A stretch of DNA of 64,000 bases, taken from Serratia microhaemolytica. Lineage in GTDB: Bacteria > Pseudomonadota > Gammaproteobacteria > Enterobacterales > Enterobacteriaceae. The notes beneath the pieces are model-generated. The model did not search any database and was not told where the DNA came from. It worked only from the letters and a program-made list of their open reading frames with translations. Shown piece after piece: positions 48,088-59,102 of this stretch. How positions within the stretch are numbered: the stretch's first letter is position 1; each line of letters begins with the position of its first letter. A program made the position numbers and the translations under genes. The stretch covers positions 34,993-98,992 of the forward strand of contig NZ_SBEF01000009.1 of assembly GCF_004011885.1 (NCBI RefSeq), read 5' to 3'.

Positions 48088-48325
48088 AGCATTATATCTC
48101 GTGGTTTATTTGTGTGGTAGATGTATATTTCATCCACGGTGTGAGTAATAAGTATAGATGCTATGATCATCGGGTGGATGCTATGTAGACACCAATCGCC
48201 ATCAGTTTGTTTATAGATGAAAAATAGCTATGCTTTTGTCTGAATATTCAGTTGCCAGTTACTGATGGTGTGCAGTACTTTAATTTTAAAGAAATTCCCT
48301 TTTAACCGGTTTTTATGGATACCCA
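48088..48325. promoter_or_regulatory. divergent region between carbonic anhydrase gene and mltB
   Basis: 238 bases, AT-rich, with both promoters presumably inside. ATGCTATGATCAT and ATGCTATG repeats occur at 48159 and 48179. Nothing else recognised. Confidence 0.35.
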
Positions 48326-49435
48326 ATGCGCTACCTCGTTACGCTTTTCCCGATGTTTTTTTCCCTGGTCGCCTGTGCCGCTGAGCCAGATGCGCACAAT
48401 CAGATGGTGGTCGCTGAACAGAGCGTCGTGAATGTTCAACCGAGCAGTGCCGATGAGCTGGAGCAGGTACCACAGATTTTGACCCACTGGCAGCAGGATA
48501 ACGCTCGGTTAACGGGTGACTTTGCTGATAATCCTAGGGCGCTTGCGTTTATTGATCAGATGGTGGCTAAGCACAGTTTTGAACGTTCACAACTTAACCA
48601 GTTGTTGACAGAGGCAAAGCACTTGGAGCGATTGATCCAACTGATGGATAAGCAGGCACCGGGTGCCGATACGCCCGGCCCGAACGGAGCCTGGGTGCGT
48701 TATCGCAACAATTTTTTGACACCGGACAATATCAACAATGGTGTGCAGTTCTGGAAGCAACATCAGGCGGTATTGGCTCGGGCTGAGAAGGTTTACGGTG
48801 TGCCAGCGGAGATTATTGTCGGCATCATTGGTGTCGAAACACGCTGGGGCAAGAGGGTTGGTAATGTTCGTGTGATTGATGCGCTGTCGACCTTGTCGTT
48901 TAACTATCCTCGGCGCGCCGAATTTTTTAGTGGCGAATTGGAAACTTTTCTGCTGATGGCGCGCAAACAGGGCGATGATCCGCTCTCTTGGCAAGGTTCA
49001 TTTGCCGGTGCGGTTGGCTACCCACAGTTTATGCCTTCGTCGATCAAACGCTATGCTGTCGATTTCGATGGTGATGGTCAGATTAACTTGTGGCAGCCAG
49101 TCGATGCGATTGGTAGTGTTGCTAACTACTTGCGTGAGCATGGCTGGAAGCCAGGCGCGCTGGTGGCGGTGCCTGCCAGAGGTAAAGCACCGAAGTTGGA
49201 GAGCGGCTATCAGACCAAATATTCGGTCGCGAAGTTAAAAGCAGCAGGACTGGAACCGAAGCAGCCACTGAAAAACAGCCAGCAGGTTAGCCTGTTACGG
49301 CTGGATATGGGCAAAGATTACCAATACTGGTTCGGTTTGCCCAATTTTTATACGCTGACGCGCTATAACCGCAGTGTTCATTACGCGATGGCCGTGTGGC
49401 AACTGGGTGAGGCAGTCAACAAAGCACGCCACTGA
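48326..49435 (+). CDS. mltB: membrane-bound lytic murein transglycosylase B
   Basis: Lipoprotein that cleaves peptidoglycan between MurNAc and GlcNAc with formation of 1,6-anhydro-MurNAc. Its 369 residues start with a signal peptide ending in the lipobox LVAC (Cys17). The catalytic Glu171 is in GIIGVETRWGK, and an EF-hand-like loop DFDGDGQINLW and GYPQFMPSSI follow. In E. coli mltB lies near recA; here an MFS gene is inserted between mltB and pncC. Confidence 0.96.
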   Translation: MRYLVTLFPMFFSLVACAAEPDAHNQMVVAEQSVVNVQPSSADELEQVPQILTHWQQDNARLTGDFADNPRALAFIDQMVAKHSFERSQLNQLLTEAKHLERLIQLMDKQAPGADTPGPNGAWVRYRNNFLTPDNINNGVQFWKQHQAVLARAEKVYGVPAEIIVGIIGVETRWGKRVGNVRVIDALSTLSFNYPRRAEFFSGELETFLLMARKQGDDPLSWQGSFAGAVGYPQFMPSSIKRYAVDFDGDGQINLWQPVDAIGSVANYLREHGWKPGALVAVPARGKAPKLESGYQTKYSVAKLKAAGLEPKQPLKNSQQVSLLRLDMGKDYQYWFGLPNFYTLTRYNRSVHYAMAVWQLGEAVNKARH

Positions 49436-49452
49436 GGCTGATGTGAGCATGA

Positions 49453-50841
49453 TCAGAGCATGGTGTAGGCTTTTTTCAGACCAGTCTCTTCCTGTGGATC
49501 AGCACCCTGTGGGCGAGGCGGCAGCTCTGTTGCCACTTCGGCATTGTTTGGCACAGCAGCAGGGCTAGGCTCTGCTGCTGTGAGTGACATATTTTCTTGA
49601 ATAAGCTGCTCATCCAGTACTGGGTTGAGTGCTGGAGAGAGCGGTGAGCTGGCCAAACTGTCGGGCATGATAGTGTGCGGTACTGGCGCATCAGCAATCG
49701 GCTGTGTGCTGTGCGGTTGTAGGCGGACACTGCATAGCAGGATCAGTAAACTGCACAAAATAAAAAAGGCGTAAAGCATATTGGCTCCTAAAGGAGCCAA
49801 CAATGCCCCGACGATCAACGGCCCGATACTGGCACCGATACCAAATGCCATCAGTAGGCAGGCTGCCAGTGAAACACGGCGTTCAGATTCGATCATGTCG
49901 TTGGCCAGTGCCACTACCAGCGGATAGAGGGTGAACTGCAATAGACTGACGATAAAACCTACCAGCAGTAAAATCCGGAATTCAAGATGTGGCAGCAGCG
50001 CCAGAGGCATCGCTGCAATCATCAACAATAGCGCATTGATGCGCATCAACCTTGCCCGATTGTAACGATCAGACAGCCAGCTCAGTGGAAACTGGGCAAT
50101 CAGCCCAGCGAAGATAGCACTGGACATAAATAGCCCGGTCTGTTGGGTGTCGAGCGCCTGTTGGCTGGCGTACACGGGCGCCAAACCATGAAAGCAGCCG
50201 ACCACCATGCCGATCAGCAGAGTAATCAGCAGAATTTTTGGAATAGTGTGTAAAAAATAGCGTAGCTCAAGTGGCGCAGGGGACATATGCCGCGCATTGG
50301 TGCGAGTGGTGAGTGCGATTGGCACCAGACAGAGCGCAAAGAATAGTGCAATGATGATTAAGGTATTGATGCCAATGCTGCTCTGCAACACCAAGACTGC
50401 CTGCCCGAGAGCCAGCCCAAGATAAGAGGCTGCCATATAGAAACCAAATACCATGCCACGCTGATTTGATTCTGATTGGTCATTGAGCCAGCTCTCCAGC
50501 ACCATATATTGGCACATCATGCATAGACCGGTAATGAAGCGTAATCCGATCCAGACGGGTAGATATTCGGTGAGACCATGCACCAGTACCGCAGCGGTAA
50601 TGATACCAGCACAAGAAACATAGGCGCGGATATGGCCAACCCGTGCAATCAGAAAATGGCCAACCTTGCCGCCGATCACCAAGCCGATATAGTTGGCAGC
50701 GATGATGGCACCGATCATCGCACCACTGATATTGATCTGCGTTAACCGCAATGAGATGTAGGTGGTGAGCAACCCGGCGCCCAACAACATCAGTAAGGTA
50801 GTGCTATACAGTGGAAAGAACACGCCTAAGGTTTTTTTCAC
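49453..50841 (-). CDS. MFS transporter, YcaD-like, with long C-terminal tail
   Basis: A 462-residue major facilitator protein with about twelve membrane segments across residues 8-385. The first-half motif region GGKVGHFLIARVGH (58-71) and the second-half counterpart LSDRYNRARLMRIN support the family. The last 75 or so residues form a Pro/Ala/Glu-rich tail that should be cytoplasmic and disordered. It is related to the YcaD group; its substrate is unknown. Its stop lies 17 bases from that of the convergent mltB. Confidence 0.85.
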   Translation of the reverse strand: MKKTLGVFFPLYSTTLLMLLGAGLLTTYISLRLTQINISGAMIGAIIAANYIGLVIGGKVGHFLIARVGHIRAYVSCAGIITAAVLVHGLTEYLPVWIGLRFITGLCMMCQYMVLESWLNDQSESNQRGMVFGFYMAASYLGLALGQAVLVLQSSIGINTLIIIALFFALCLVPIALTTRTNARHMSPAPLELRYFLHTIPKILLITLLIGMVVGCFHGLAPVYASQQALDTQQTGLFMSSAIFAGLIAQFPLSWLSDRYNRARLMRINALLLMIAAMPLALLPHLEFRILLLVGFIVSLLQFTLYPLVVALANDMIESERRVSLAACLLMAFGIGASIGPLIVGALLAPLGANMLYAFFILCSLLILLCSVRLQPHSTQPIADAPVPHTIMPDSLASSPLSPALNPVLDEQLIQENMSLTAAEPSPAAVPNNAEVATELPPRPQGADPQEETGLKKAYTML

Positions 50842-51126
50842 TCGGACATCCTGTTTTTTTCTAAGCGCAGTAGCTGGCTGAACAAGTTATCTGACATGGT
50901 ATCTGTGACGCTATCAGCATAGTCGCTACTATGAAATAGTGGCAGTTTGGTCGCAGTATAGTGCGATATTACTGCGAGATGCTGCACATTTTAGCATCAG
51001 AATAATCACCAGATCTTGATAATTTTATCGCGTAACGGCATATAGCCAGTAAATCAATCGGTACCTGTTCAGGCTGGTGCTTCACAGTAAATCTGGCCTT
51101 GGTCACCCTAATTTAAGAGGTAACAG

Positions 51127-51615
51127 ATGACAACTGACACTCTACACGCACTCAGTACTAGACTTGGCGAAAAGTTGCTTGCCTCTCAGCGCTGGATCAC
51201 CTGCGCAGAGTCCTGTACTGGAGGTGGGGTAGCACAAGCGATCACCGAGATTGCCGGTAGTTCAGCCTATTTTGATCGTGCGTTTGTCACTTACAGCGAT
51301 GCAGCAAAACAGCAGTTATTGTCTGTCCCTGCACAGTTGTTGGAGCAGTATGGTGCAGTGAGTGAAGCGGTGGTACGCCAGATGGCGTTAGGTGCGCTTA
51401 CAGCGGCAAAGGCTGATCTGGCAATTGCGGTCAGTGGCATCGCTGGGCCAGGCGGCGGCAGCGAACAGAAACCTGTCGGTACGGTATGGTTTGGTTTTGC
51501 CAACAGTAGCGGGCATGTTGTGTCCTATAAACAGCAGTTTAGTGGTGATCGTCAAGCGGTTCGCAATCAAGCTGTTGTTTTTGCAATAAAAACTGTGTTG
51601 AGTGAATTTTTATAA
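51127..51615 (+). CDS. pncC: nicotinamide-nucleotide amidohydrolase PncC
   Basis: Deamidates NMN to nicotinate mononucleotide in pyridine-nucleotide recycling. The 162 residues form a stand-alone CinA C-terminal domain, with AESCTGGGVAQAIT, FVTYSDAAKQ, GIAGPGGG and KPVGTVWFGF conserved. It lies just upstream of recA as in E. coli, with the LexA-controlled promoter between them. Confidence 0.96.
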   Translation: MTTDTLHALSTRLGEKLLASQRWITCAESCTGGGVAQAITEIAGSSAYFDRAFVTYSDAAKQQLLSVPAQLLEQYGAVSEAVVRQMALGALTAAKADLAIAVSGIAGPGGGSEQKPVGTVWFGFANSSGHVVSYKQQFSGDRQAVRNQAVVFAIKTVLSEFL

Positions 51616-51622
51616 AACAGGC

Positions 51623-51650
51623 TTGATACTGTATTGTTATACAGTATAAT
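51623..51650 (+). promoter_or_regulatory. recA promoter with embedded LexA box
   Basis: TTGATA (51623-51628) and TATAAT (51645-51650) are separated by 16 bases, and the spacer is the LexA operator CTGTATTGTTATACAG (51629-51644), which agrees with CTGT-N8-ACAG exactly. The layout equals that of E. coli recA, so SOS control is expected. Confidence 0.96.
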
Positions 51651-51764
51651 CACACTAATTTTTGAACAACAGCATATCACCCACAGTTTGCAAACTACGG
51701 TGCAGTAATGTCACCCATGATCACCTCAGGCAAAGTGGCGCGCGATGATAGAGAGGAACAACAT

Positions 51765-52832
51765 ATGGCGATTGATGAGAACAAGCAAAAAGCATTGGCT
51801 GCGGCGTTAGGGCAGATTGAGAAGCAATTTGGTAAAGGCTCGATTATGCGTCTGGGCGAGGATCGCTCAATGGATGTGGAGACTATCTCTACTGGCTCGC
51901 TCTCACTGGATATTGCGTTGGGGGCAGGTGGTTTGCCAATGGGGCGGATCGTTGAAATTTATGGCCCGGAGTCCTCTGGTAAGACTACCCTGACATTACA
52001 GGTGATTGCTGCTGCACAGCGTGAAGGTAAAACTTGTGCCTTCATTGATGCTGAACATGCGTTAGATCCTGTTTATGCTAAAAAGCTTGGCGTAGATATT
52101 GATAATCTTCTTTGCTCTCAACCCGATACCGGTGAGCAAGCGCTGGAAATCTGTGATGCGTTAACACGCTCAGGTGCTGTGGATGTGATTATTGTCGACT
52201 CAGTGGCTGCTTTGACGCCGAAAGCGGAAATTGAGGGTGAAATTGGTGATTCGCATATGGGATTGGCGGCTCGGATGATGAGCCAGGCGATGCGTAAATT
52301 GGCCGGCAACCTGAAGAATGCCAATACCCTGCTGATCTTTATCAACCAGATCCGGATGAAAATCGGTGTCATGTTTGGTAACCCAGAGACCACAACCGGT
52401 GGTAACGCATTGAAATTCTATGCCTCTGTTCGTCTGGATATCCGCCGTATCGGCTCTATCAAAGAGGGCGAAGAGGTGATCGGCAGTGAAACCCGCGTTA
52501 AAGTGGTAAAAAACAAAGTGGCGGCGCCGTTTAAACAGGCTGAATTTCAAATCCTGTATGGCGAAGGGATCAATAGCCGTGGTGAACTGGTCGACCTCGG
52601 TGTGAAGCATAAGATGATCGAAAAAGCAGGTGCTTGGTACAGCTACAATGGTGAGAAGATTGGCCAGGGTAAAGCTAATGCCTGTAACTTTTTGAAAGAG
52701 AATCCAGCAGTGGCGGCAGAACTGGATAAAAAACTGCGTGAACTGCTGCTAAGTGGCAATGGGCAGGCTGCGCCAGCGGCAAACGCACTTGCCGACGATG
52801 AGCATGAAGTGGAAATGGACGAAGAGTTTTAA
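51765..52832 (+). CDS. recA: recombinase A
   Basis: ATP-dependent strand-exchange protein for homologous recombination and co-protease for LexA cleavage. It has 355 residues. Walker A GPESSGKT is at 67-74, L1 and L2 DNA-binding loops include [15 protein letters not shown] and [15 protein letters not shown], and the C-terminus is acidic ([10 protein letters not shown]). ATG 51765 follows GAGGAAC; the frame is open 19 codons upstream but [10 protein letters not shown] is the standard N-terminus. recX, next in most relatives, is missing. Confidence 0.99.
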   Translation: MAIDENKQKALAAALGQIEKQFGKGSIMRLGEDRSMDVETISTGSLSLDIALGAGGLPMGRIVEIYGPESSGKTTLTLQVIAAAQREGKTCAFIDAEHALDPVYAKKLGVDIDNLLCSQPDTGEQALEICDALTRSGAVDVIIVDSVAALTPKAEIEGEIGDSHMGLAARMMSQAMRKLAGNLKNANTLLIFINQIRMKIGVMFGNPETTTGGNALKFYASVRLDIRRIGSIKEGEEVIGSETRVKVVKNKVAAPFKQAEFQILYGEGINSRGELVDLGVKHKMIEKAGAWYSYNGEKIGQGKANACNFLKENPAVAAELDKKLRELLLSGNGQAAPAANALADDEHEVEMDEEF

Positions 52833-53135
52833 TTCAGGGTGGTGAGCAGGGTTGTGCGATCGGTGAGTTGTCGCATCTACCTTGCCCTACTAACCTTGCT
52901 TTATTGAGAAAGTGTACTTTTTTATCTGCTCAGCAGGCGGTTATTAAGTCTAGACAACCGCCTGAACGCGAAAATTTAGCTAATTTTGCCTCACCAATGC
53001 ACGTGGTGTTTTACTTCCCATCCAAGAAAACTTATCTTATCCCCCACAATTAGTTCGTGAGCCAGAGAGGATGATCGCGGCAGGATGTCGTACTTCTCGC
53101 TCACGGGTTGTTACTCTAGCCTTTTTGGGTACATT
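52833..53135. other. recA-alaS gap lacking recX
   Basis: About 300 bases. It holds a 9-bp stem hairpin, CAGGCGGTT (52934-52942) / AACCGCCTG (52956-52964), that could end recA transcription though no T-run follows. No fragment of recX (usually about 500 bases) is recognisable. The last 80 bases presumably carry the alaS promoter. Confidence 0.55.
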
Positions 53136-55763
53136 ATGAGCAAGAGCACCGCTGAGATCCGGCAAGCGTTTCTCGATTTTTTTCACAGTAAAGGTCATCA
53201 GATTGTTGCTAGTAGCTCTCTGATACCCAACAATGATCCGACATTACTGTTTACTAATGCCGGAATGAACCAGTTCAAGGACGTTTTCCTTGGCTTGGAT
53301 ACACGAAACTACCTGCGGGCAGCGACTTCGCAGCGTTGTGTGCGTGCCGGTGGTAAGCATAATGATCTGGAAAATGTCGGTTATACCGCACGGCATCACA
53401 CTTTCTTTGAGATGCTCGGTAACTTCAGTTTTGGTGATTACTTCAAACAGGAAGCGATCAGCTATGCTTGGGAACTACTGACCAGTGAAAACTGGTTTAA
53501 TCTTCCTAAAGAGAGACTATGGGTTACTGTTTATCAGACAGATGATGAAGCTTTTGACATCTGGCACCATCAGATCGGGGTGCCGGCAGAACGCATCATT
53601 CGTATTGGCGATAACAAAGGCGCACCGTTTGCCTCTGATAATTTCTGGCAGATGGGTGATACAGGTCCATGTGGTCCTTGCACTGAGATTTTCTACGATC
53701 ATGGTGATCATCTCTGGGGTGGTCCGCCGGGCAGTCCAGAAGAGGACGGTGATCGGTATATTGAGATCTGGAATGTCGTTTTTATGCAGTTCAACCGTCA
53801 AGCGGACGGCAGCATGTTGCCGCTACCGAAACCTTCGGTTGATACCGGTATGGGGCTAGAACGTATTGCTGCTGTGCTACAGCATGTCAACGCCAATTAC
53901 GACATCGATCTGTTCCGTACTTTGATTGCGGCCATCGCCAGCTTGACAGGTAGCAGTGATGTTAATAACAAATCGCTACGTGTCATCGCCGACCATATCC
54001 GTTCATGTGCCTTCCTGATTGCCGATGGTGTGATACCTTCCAATGAGAATCGTGGTTATGTATTGCGGCGTATCATCCGCCGAGCGATTCGTCACGGTAA
54101 CATGCTTGGCGCAAAAGAGCCGTTCTTCTACAAACTGGTAGCGCCACTCATTGAGGTGATGGGGTCTGCCGCTGATGAACTGAAACGCCAGCAGGTGCAG
54201 GTCGAGCAGGTGTTAAAAGGTGAAGAAGAGCAGTTTGCTCGCACGCTAGAGCGTGGTTTGGCACTGTTAGATGATGAACTGGCTAAATTGTCTGGTGATA
54301 CTCTGGCTGGGGAAGTAGCGTTCCGTCTCTATGATACCTATGGCTTCCCAGTTGACCTCACTGCTGATGTCTGCCGTGAACGTGGTCTGAAAGTGGATGA
54401 ACAGGGCTTTGAACACGCGATGGAAGCACAACGCAATCGCGCACGTCAGGCGAGTGGTTTTGCTGCTGATTATAACAGCATGATCCGTGTCGACTGTGAC
54501 AGCAAATTCAGTGGCTATGATCATCAGCAACAGCGAACCAACGTATTAGCACTGTTCCGTAACGGTCAGCCGGTGGAGCAGATCAATGCCGGTGAAGACG
54601 CACTGGTTGTGCTGGCAGAAACCCCATTTTATGCCGAATCAGGTGGCCAGATTGGCGATCAAGGCGTGCTGAAAGCTGCGGGTATTGAGTTTAGTGTCCA
54701 TGACACACAGAAGTATGCTCAGGCGATCGGTCATCAAGGTCAGCTATCACAAGGTTGCTTGAAACTGGGTGATTCAGTTGAGGCTGTGATCGATATTGAG
54801 CGCCGTGAGCGGATACGGCGTAATCATTCAGCGACGCATTTGTTACATGCTGCGTTGCGCCAGATCCTAGGGCCACATGTGGTACAGAAGGGATCTTTGG
54901 TCAGTGATCAATATTTACGTTTTGATTTTGCCCACCCGGAAGCAATGAAAGCCGAGCAGATCCGTGCGGTAGAGCTGTTAGTCAATCAGCAGATCCGCCA
55001 CAATCTGGTCATCGAAACTGACATGATGACACTCGATGCCGCGAAGCAGAAAGGCGCTATGGCATTGTTTGGCGAGAAGTATGATGAGCAAGTGCGCGTG
55101 TTAACCATCGGGCAGTTTTCACTGGAGTTGTGCGGTGGTACACATGCGCAGCGTACCGGTGATATTGGCCTGTTCCGTATTCAGAGTGAATCTGGCACCG
55201 CTGCCGGTATTCGACGTATTGAGGCGGTAACTGGCGAAGCAGCGATAACCAGCTTGCATTGGCAAAATGATTTGTTACACAATATTGCATCTTTATTGAA
55301 GAGTGACAGCAATAATCTCGGCGACAAACTGCGTGCGGTGTTAGAGCACACGCGTAGTTTGGAAAAAGAGTTGCAACAGCTAAAAGATCAGCAGGCTGCA
55401 CAGACGAGTGCTGCACTGACCAACAAAACCCAGATCGTTGCCGGAGTTAGCTTGTTGGTGAGTCAGTTGGATAATGTTGAACCGAAGATGCTGCGCACCA
55501 TGGTTGATGACCTTAAAAATCAACTCGGGTCAGCAGTGATTGTTTTGGCAACAGTATCCGAGGGTAAGGTTAGCCTGATTGTGGGTGTTACTAAAGATCT
55601 GACCAATCGGATAAAAGCCGGAGACTTGGTCAGTGATCTTGCTCAACAGGTTGGCGGCAAAGGAGGGGGACGCCCTGATATGGCCATGGCCGGAGGGATG
55701 GATGTTAGCGCCTTGCCTGCAGCATTAAGCAGTGTAGAAGCATGGCTGACTTCAAGGCTGTGA
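53136..55763 (+). CDS. alaS: alanyl-tRNA synthetase
   Basis: Class II synthetase charging tRNA-Ala, with editing of Ser and Gly. It has 875 residues (E. coli 876). Motif 1 region is [15 protein letters not shown], motif 2 includes [19 protein letters not shown], motif 3 is GMGLERIAA, the editing-site [11 protein letters not shown] with a second [13 protein letters not shown], and a C-terminal oligomerisation domain with [16 protein letters not shown] start at ATG 53136 ([10 protein letters not shown]); 17 extra codons upstream lack family similarity. Confidence 0.98.
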   Translation: MSKSTAEIRQAFLDFFHSKGHQIVASSSLIPNNDPTLLFTNAGMNQFKDVFLGLDTRNYLRAATSQRCVRAGGKHNDLENVGYTARHHTFFEMLGNFSFGDYFKQEAISYAWELLTSENWFNLPKERLWVTVYQTDDEAFDIWHHQIGVPAERIIRIGDNKGAPFASDNFWQMGDTGPCGPCTEIFYDHGDHLWGGPPGSPEEDGDRYIEIWNVVFMQFNRQADGSMLPLPKPSVDTGMGLERIAAVLQHVNANYDIDLFRTLIAAIASLTGSSDVNNKSLRVIADHIRSCAFLIADGVIPSNENRGYVLRRIIRRAIRHGNMLGAKEPFFYKLVAPLIEVMGSAADELKRQQVQVEQVLKGEEEQFARTLERGLALLDDELAKLSGDTLAGEVAFRLYDTYGFPVDLTADVCRERGLKVDEQGFEHAMEAQRNRARQASGFAADYNSMIRVDCDSKFSGYDHQQQRTNVLALFRNGQPVEQINAGEDALVVLAETPFYAESGGQIGDQGVLKAAGIEFSVHDTQKYAQAIGHQGQLSQGCLKLGDSVEAVIDIERRERIRRNHSATHLLHAALRQILGPHVVQKGSLVSDQYLRFDFAHPEAMKAEQIRAVELLVNQQIRHNLVIETDMMTLDAAKQKGAMALFGEKYDEQVRVLTIGQFSLELCGGTHAQRTGDIGLFRIQSESGTAAGIRRIEAVTGEAAITSLHWQNDLLHNIASLLKSDSNNLGDKLRAVLEHTRSLEKELQQLKDQQAAQTSAALTNKTQIVAGVSLLVSQLDNVEPKMLRTMVDDLKNQLGSAVIVLATVSEGKVSLIVGVTKDLTNRIKAGDLVSDLAQQVGGKGGGRPDMAMAGGMDVSALPAALSSVEAWLTSRL

Positions 55764-55787
55764 ACATAAATAAATAGTACTAATCAT

Positions 55788-55818
55788 GCCATAATCCGTT
55801 GTGGGTTATGGCGTTTTT
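55788..55818 (+). terminator. alaS terminator
   Basis: GCCATAATCC / GGGTTATGGC (one G-T pair) with a five-base loop, then GTTTTTG. Located 25 bases after the alaS stop. Confidence 0.8.
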
Positions 55819-56013
55819 GTGCTGAGCACATACAATGTGAGTACAATTTCGGGAACAAAGTTTTTCAGGTCGGCTAAACTTATCCTTAGTCTGGAGTGAG
55901 CCTAGGTCTGCTTGCATGTTGCGAGTTCCTGACATGGGTCCTCACTGTGTTTTAATGGATAATGGCGGGAAACTGAAAAACCCGGCTTTTTATAATCTTC
56001 CAAGGAGCAAAGA

Positions 56014-56199
56014 ATGCTAATTCTGACTCGTCGAGTTGGTGAAACTCTCATGATTGGCGATGAGGTTACAGTTACAGTGCTAGGGGTTAAAGGCAACCAA
56101 GTTCGTATCGGTGTAAATGCCCCCAAAGAAGTGTCTGTGCACCGAGAGGAAATCTATCAGCGAATTCAAGCTGAGAAGTCCCAACAGACCTCTTACTGA
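56014..56199 (+). CDS. csrA: carbon storage regulator CsrA
   Basis: Small dimeric RNA-binding protein that represses or stabilises mRNAs by binding GGA motifs, controlling glycogen, motility and biofilm. The 61 residues are essentially E. coli Csr[40 protein letters not shown] with RNA-contact Arg44. AAGGAG precedes the ATG. alaS upstream is the ancestral neighbour. The tRNA cluster (serV-argVYZQ in E. coli) that should follow is absent. Confidence 0.98.
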   Translation: MLILTRRVGETLMIGDEVTVTVLGVKGNQVRIGVNAPKEVSVHREEIYQRIQAEKSQQTSY

Positions 56200-56331
56200 T
56201 TTCTCAGTGGCCAAGAGGCCAATAGACTGAAATAGGTGCCTGCGTCAGTTTGCTTCAATGCTTACATTGCACTAGTACCATGGAGCGATGGCATTGTTAA
56301 TGCAAAGCAGGCAGCTTGTAATGGAACGAAT

Positions 56332-56363
56332 CCCTAAGGGTGTGCCTGTGTGTGCCCTTAGGG
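56332..56363 (+). terminator. hairpin downstream of csrA
   Basis: CCCTAAGGG / CCCTTAGGG perfect 9-bp stem with a 14-base loop, followed by a run of nine G (56361-56369) and CTTTATT. Likely end of the csrA message, 130 bases after its stop. Confidence 0.6.
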
Positions 56364-56369
56364 GGGGGG

Positions 56370-57177
56370 CTTTATTCCAAGCCTGTTTTTCCCCTTGAAC
56401 TATTGCCCGCCAACGGCGATGGTGCGTTTTTACCTGCCTGATTTTCAATTAACTTTGGTTAAACTCCACGTCGATATATTATCGCTAACTGACGATTTTA
56501 TTTTGTTTCGGATACCGCTCGCTTAGGCTGATCCACGAACCTAGTGCTGTATTCAAATCACTGCTAACTGCTCAGCCGTCATCAGGGCATCGTTGAGTTG
56601 AACGAGCTACGGTTACGCTCATGAGTCGCATATAATCACCCGCCTCAATCCAGAGTCACTAAAACCTACCTACTGCCCGTTATCCGCCAACACTCACTGT
56701 TCGAACCTGGAGTGATGATGTTTTAATCAGAACATACACCTTCTTATTGTTAGCAATAACTACCATCGTGTGCAGAATGTGCTTTTATCTTGCACAAACA
56801 GGTTTTACTCGATAATTAAAAGGAAAAACAATCGATCACATCAAATTTCTGCTACTTAAATTTAGGTATATTCGCATTTCTGTGGTTTTAATAGTTTATG
56901 TTGCATTTTGCTAACATAAATTTAGCTTAACATGTGGGGCAGGTCAGAGTGAGAGGTTGGCTGCTTTTGATGCGCAGCTCCGCTCATCGCAGTGTTTGAC
57001 AGGATGCATTGATAGCCTGGACATGGTCTACAGTGCTTTTCTTGGTCGGCCTTCGTTTTGTGAAGGTAACGGGAAAAATGGCAATACAGAGCAGAGAGAC
57101 TGCCTGTTAGTGAGCTGGCTTTCCTGACTGCGGGTGCCCTGTAACACAGGGAAAGCAGAAGTTATCTGTCTTTGGTT
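56370..57177. other. gene-free stretch between csrA and frdA
   Basis: About 800 bases with no credible gene on either strand. Relative to E. coli it joins two unrelated chromosomal neighbourhoods, csrA on the left and frd on the right. Neither the tRNA cluster beyond csrA nor epmA, which is divergent from frdA in E. coli, can be recognised. AT-rich near 56740-56930. Confidence 0.55.
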
Positions 57178-57191
57178 TTGAGCAAGATCAC
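57178..57191 (+). promoter_or_regulatory. probable FNR site of the frd operon
   Basis: TTGAG-CAAG-ATCAC matches the FNR consensus TTGAT-N4-ATCAA at eight of ten positions. It is centred 121 bases before the frdA start, consistent with a start of transcription around 57226-57231 if placed at -41.5 to -46. Anaerobic activation by FNR is known for E. coli frd. Confidence 0.6.
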
Positions 57192-57305
57192 TTCAAGTGA
57201 CCCAGAGATCAGCCGTCAATACCGTTAACATCTGAGACATTTTTAAAAAATATTAAGTAATAGGAATTGAGTCTATTGTTTTAACAGGAATATTGGAGGA
57301 TCGCA

Positions 57306-59102
57306 GTGCAAACCTTTAACGCTGACCTAGCCATTATTGGCGCAGGGGGAGCCGGTTTACGGGCAGCTATTGCTGCTGCAGAAGCTAATCCCCAGATAAA
57401 AATCGCGCTGATATCTAAAGTGTACCCGATGCGCAGCCATACAGTCGCCGCCGAAGGCGGGGCTGCCGCTGTGACTCAAGCTCACGATAGCTATGATTAT
57501 CACTTTCAGGATACCGTTGCCGGTGGTGATTGGTTGTGTGAGCAGGATGTTGTTGATCACTTTGTCCATCACTGCCCGCGCGAGATGACTCAACTGGAGC
57601 TTTGGGGTTGTCCTTGGAGCCGCAAACCAGACGGTTCCATCAATGTGCGCCGTTTTGGTGGAATGAAGATTGAACGTACTTGGTTTGCCGCCGATAAAAG
57701 TGGCTTCCACATGCTGCATACCCTATTTCAAACCTCACTAAAATATCCACAAATCCAGCGTTTTGATGAGCATTTTGTGCTCGATATCCTGGTCGATGAC
57801 GGTCAGGCACGTGGATTGGTGGCGATAAATATGATGGAAGGCACCCACATCCAGATCCGCGCCAACGCGGTGATCTTAGCCACAGGCGGTGCTGGGCGTG
57901 TCTATCGCTACAATACTAATGGCGGCATTGTCACCGGTGATGGTATGGGAATGGCTTTCCATCATGGTATCCCGCTACGTGATATGGAGTTTGTTCAGTA
58001 CCACCCAACGGGATTACCCGGCTCTGGCATTTTAATGACAGAAGGTTGTCGTGGTGAGGGCGGTATTCTAGTTAATAAGGAGGGTTACCGTTACTTGCAG
58101 GATTACGGTATGGGGCCAGAAACGCCACTCGGTGAGCCAAAAAACAAGTATATGGAACTGGGGCCGCGCGATAAAGTTTCACAGGCATTCTGGCATGAAT
58201 GGCGTGCTGGGCGCACAATTTCTACACCGCGTGGTGATGTCGTGCATCTTGACTTGCGGCATTTGGGTGAGAAAAAGCTGCTTGAGCGGTTACCTTTCAT
58301 CTGTGAGTTGGCGAAAGCCTATGTGGGGGTAGATCCAGTTAAAGAGCCTATCCCTGTGCGGCCAACTGCGCACTACACTATGGGGGGCATTGAGACGGAT
58401 CAGAATTGTGAAACCCGGATCAAAGGGCTGTTCGCTGTTGGTGAGTGCTCATCTGTTGGCTTGCATGGCGCTAATCGATTAGGATCTAACTCATTGGCTG
58501 AATTGGTAGTATTTGGTCGCGTGGCGGGTGAGCATGCGGTGCGTCGTGCTCAGGATAGTAGCCCAGCCAATGTCAGTCTCCTCGATGCTCAGACTCGAGA
58601 TGTTGAAAACCGTCTGGTTAACCTGATGAAACAGGAAGGCAACGAGAGTTGGGGGAAAATTCGCGACGAGATGGGAATATCAATGGAAGAAGGGTGTGGC
58701 ATCTATCGCACGCCGGAATTGATGCAAAAAACCATCGATAAAATCGCTGAACTGAAGGAACGCTTTAAGCGCATCAAAATCACCGACACTTCGCAGGTAT
58801 TTAATACCGATCTGCTCTATACCATTGAATTAGGTTACGGCCTTGAGGTTGCTGAATGTATGGCTCATTCAGCCTTTAACCGTAAAGAGTCGCGCGGCGC
58901 ACATCAGCGTTTGGATGCAGGTTGTACCGAACGTGATGATGTAAACTTCCTCAAGCATACTTTGGCGTTCCATAACCCGACTGGCGCGCCGCGTTTGGAG
59001 TATAGCAACGTGAAAATTACCAAACTGCCACCGGCCAAACGTGTATACGGCGCAGAGGCCGAAGCACAGGAAAAAAAGGATAAGGAGCAGACCAATGGCT
59101 GA
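57306..59102 (+). CDS. frdA: fumarate reductase flavoprotein subunit
   Basis: Catalytic subunit reducing fumarate to succinate as the last step of anaerobic respiration. It has 598 residues. FAD-binding GAGGAGL is at 12-18, and His45 in [11 protein letters not shown] carries the covalent FAD. The active-site region includes [21 protein letters not shown], and [10 protein letters not shown] follows. Start is GTG 57306 with GGAGG seven bases upstream. Overlaps frdB by eight bases. It parallels sdhA in this window, giving aerobic and anaerobic versions of the same reaction. Confidence 0.97.
   Translation: MQTFNADLAIIGAGGAGLRAAIAAAEANPQIKIALISKVYPMRSHTVAAEGGAAAVTQAHDSYDYHFQDTVAGGDWLCEQDVVDHFVHHCPREMTQLELWGCPWSRKPDGSINVRRFGGMKIERTWFAADKSGFHMLHTLFQTSLKYPQIQRFDEHFVLDILVDDGQARGLVAINMMEGTHIQIRANAVILATGGAGRVYRYNTNGGIVTGDGMGMAFHHGIPLRDMEFVQYHPTGLPGSGILMTEGCRGEGGILVNKEGYRYLQDYGMGPETPLGEPKNKYMELGPRDKVSQAFWHEWRAGRTISTPRGDVVHLDLRHLGEKKLLERLPFICELAKAYVGVDPVKEPIPVRPTAHYTMGGIETDQNCETRIKGLFAVGECSSVGLHGANRLGSNSLAELVVFGRVAGEHAVRRAQDSSPANVSLLDAQTRDVENRLVNLMKQEGNESWGKIRDEMGISMEEGCGIYRTPELMQKTIDKIAELKERFKRIKITDTSQVFNTDLLYTIELGYGLEVAECMAHSAFNRKESRGAHQRLDAGCTERDDVNFLKHTLAFHNPTGAPRLEYSNVKITKLPPAKRVYGAEAEAQEKKDKEQTNG

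Noticed and set aside
56690..56715. GTTCGAACC resembling a tRNA T-loop
   Set aside because: Flanking bases do not form a T-stem, and there is no acceptor stem or anticodon arm.
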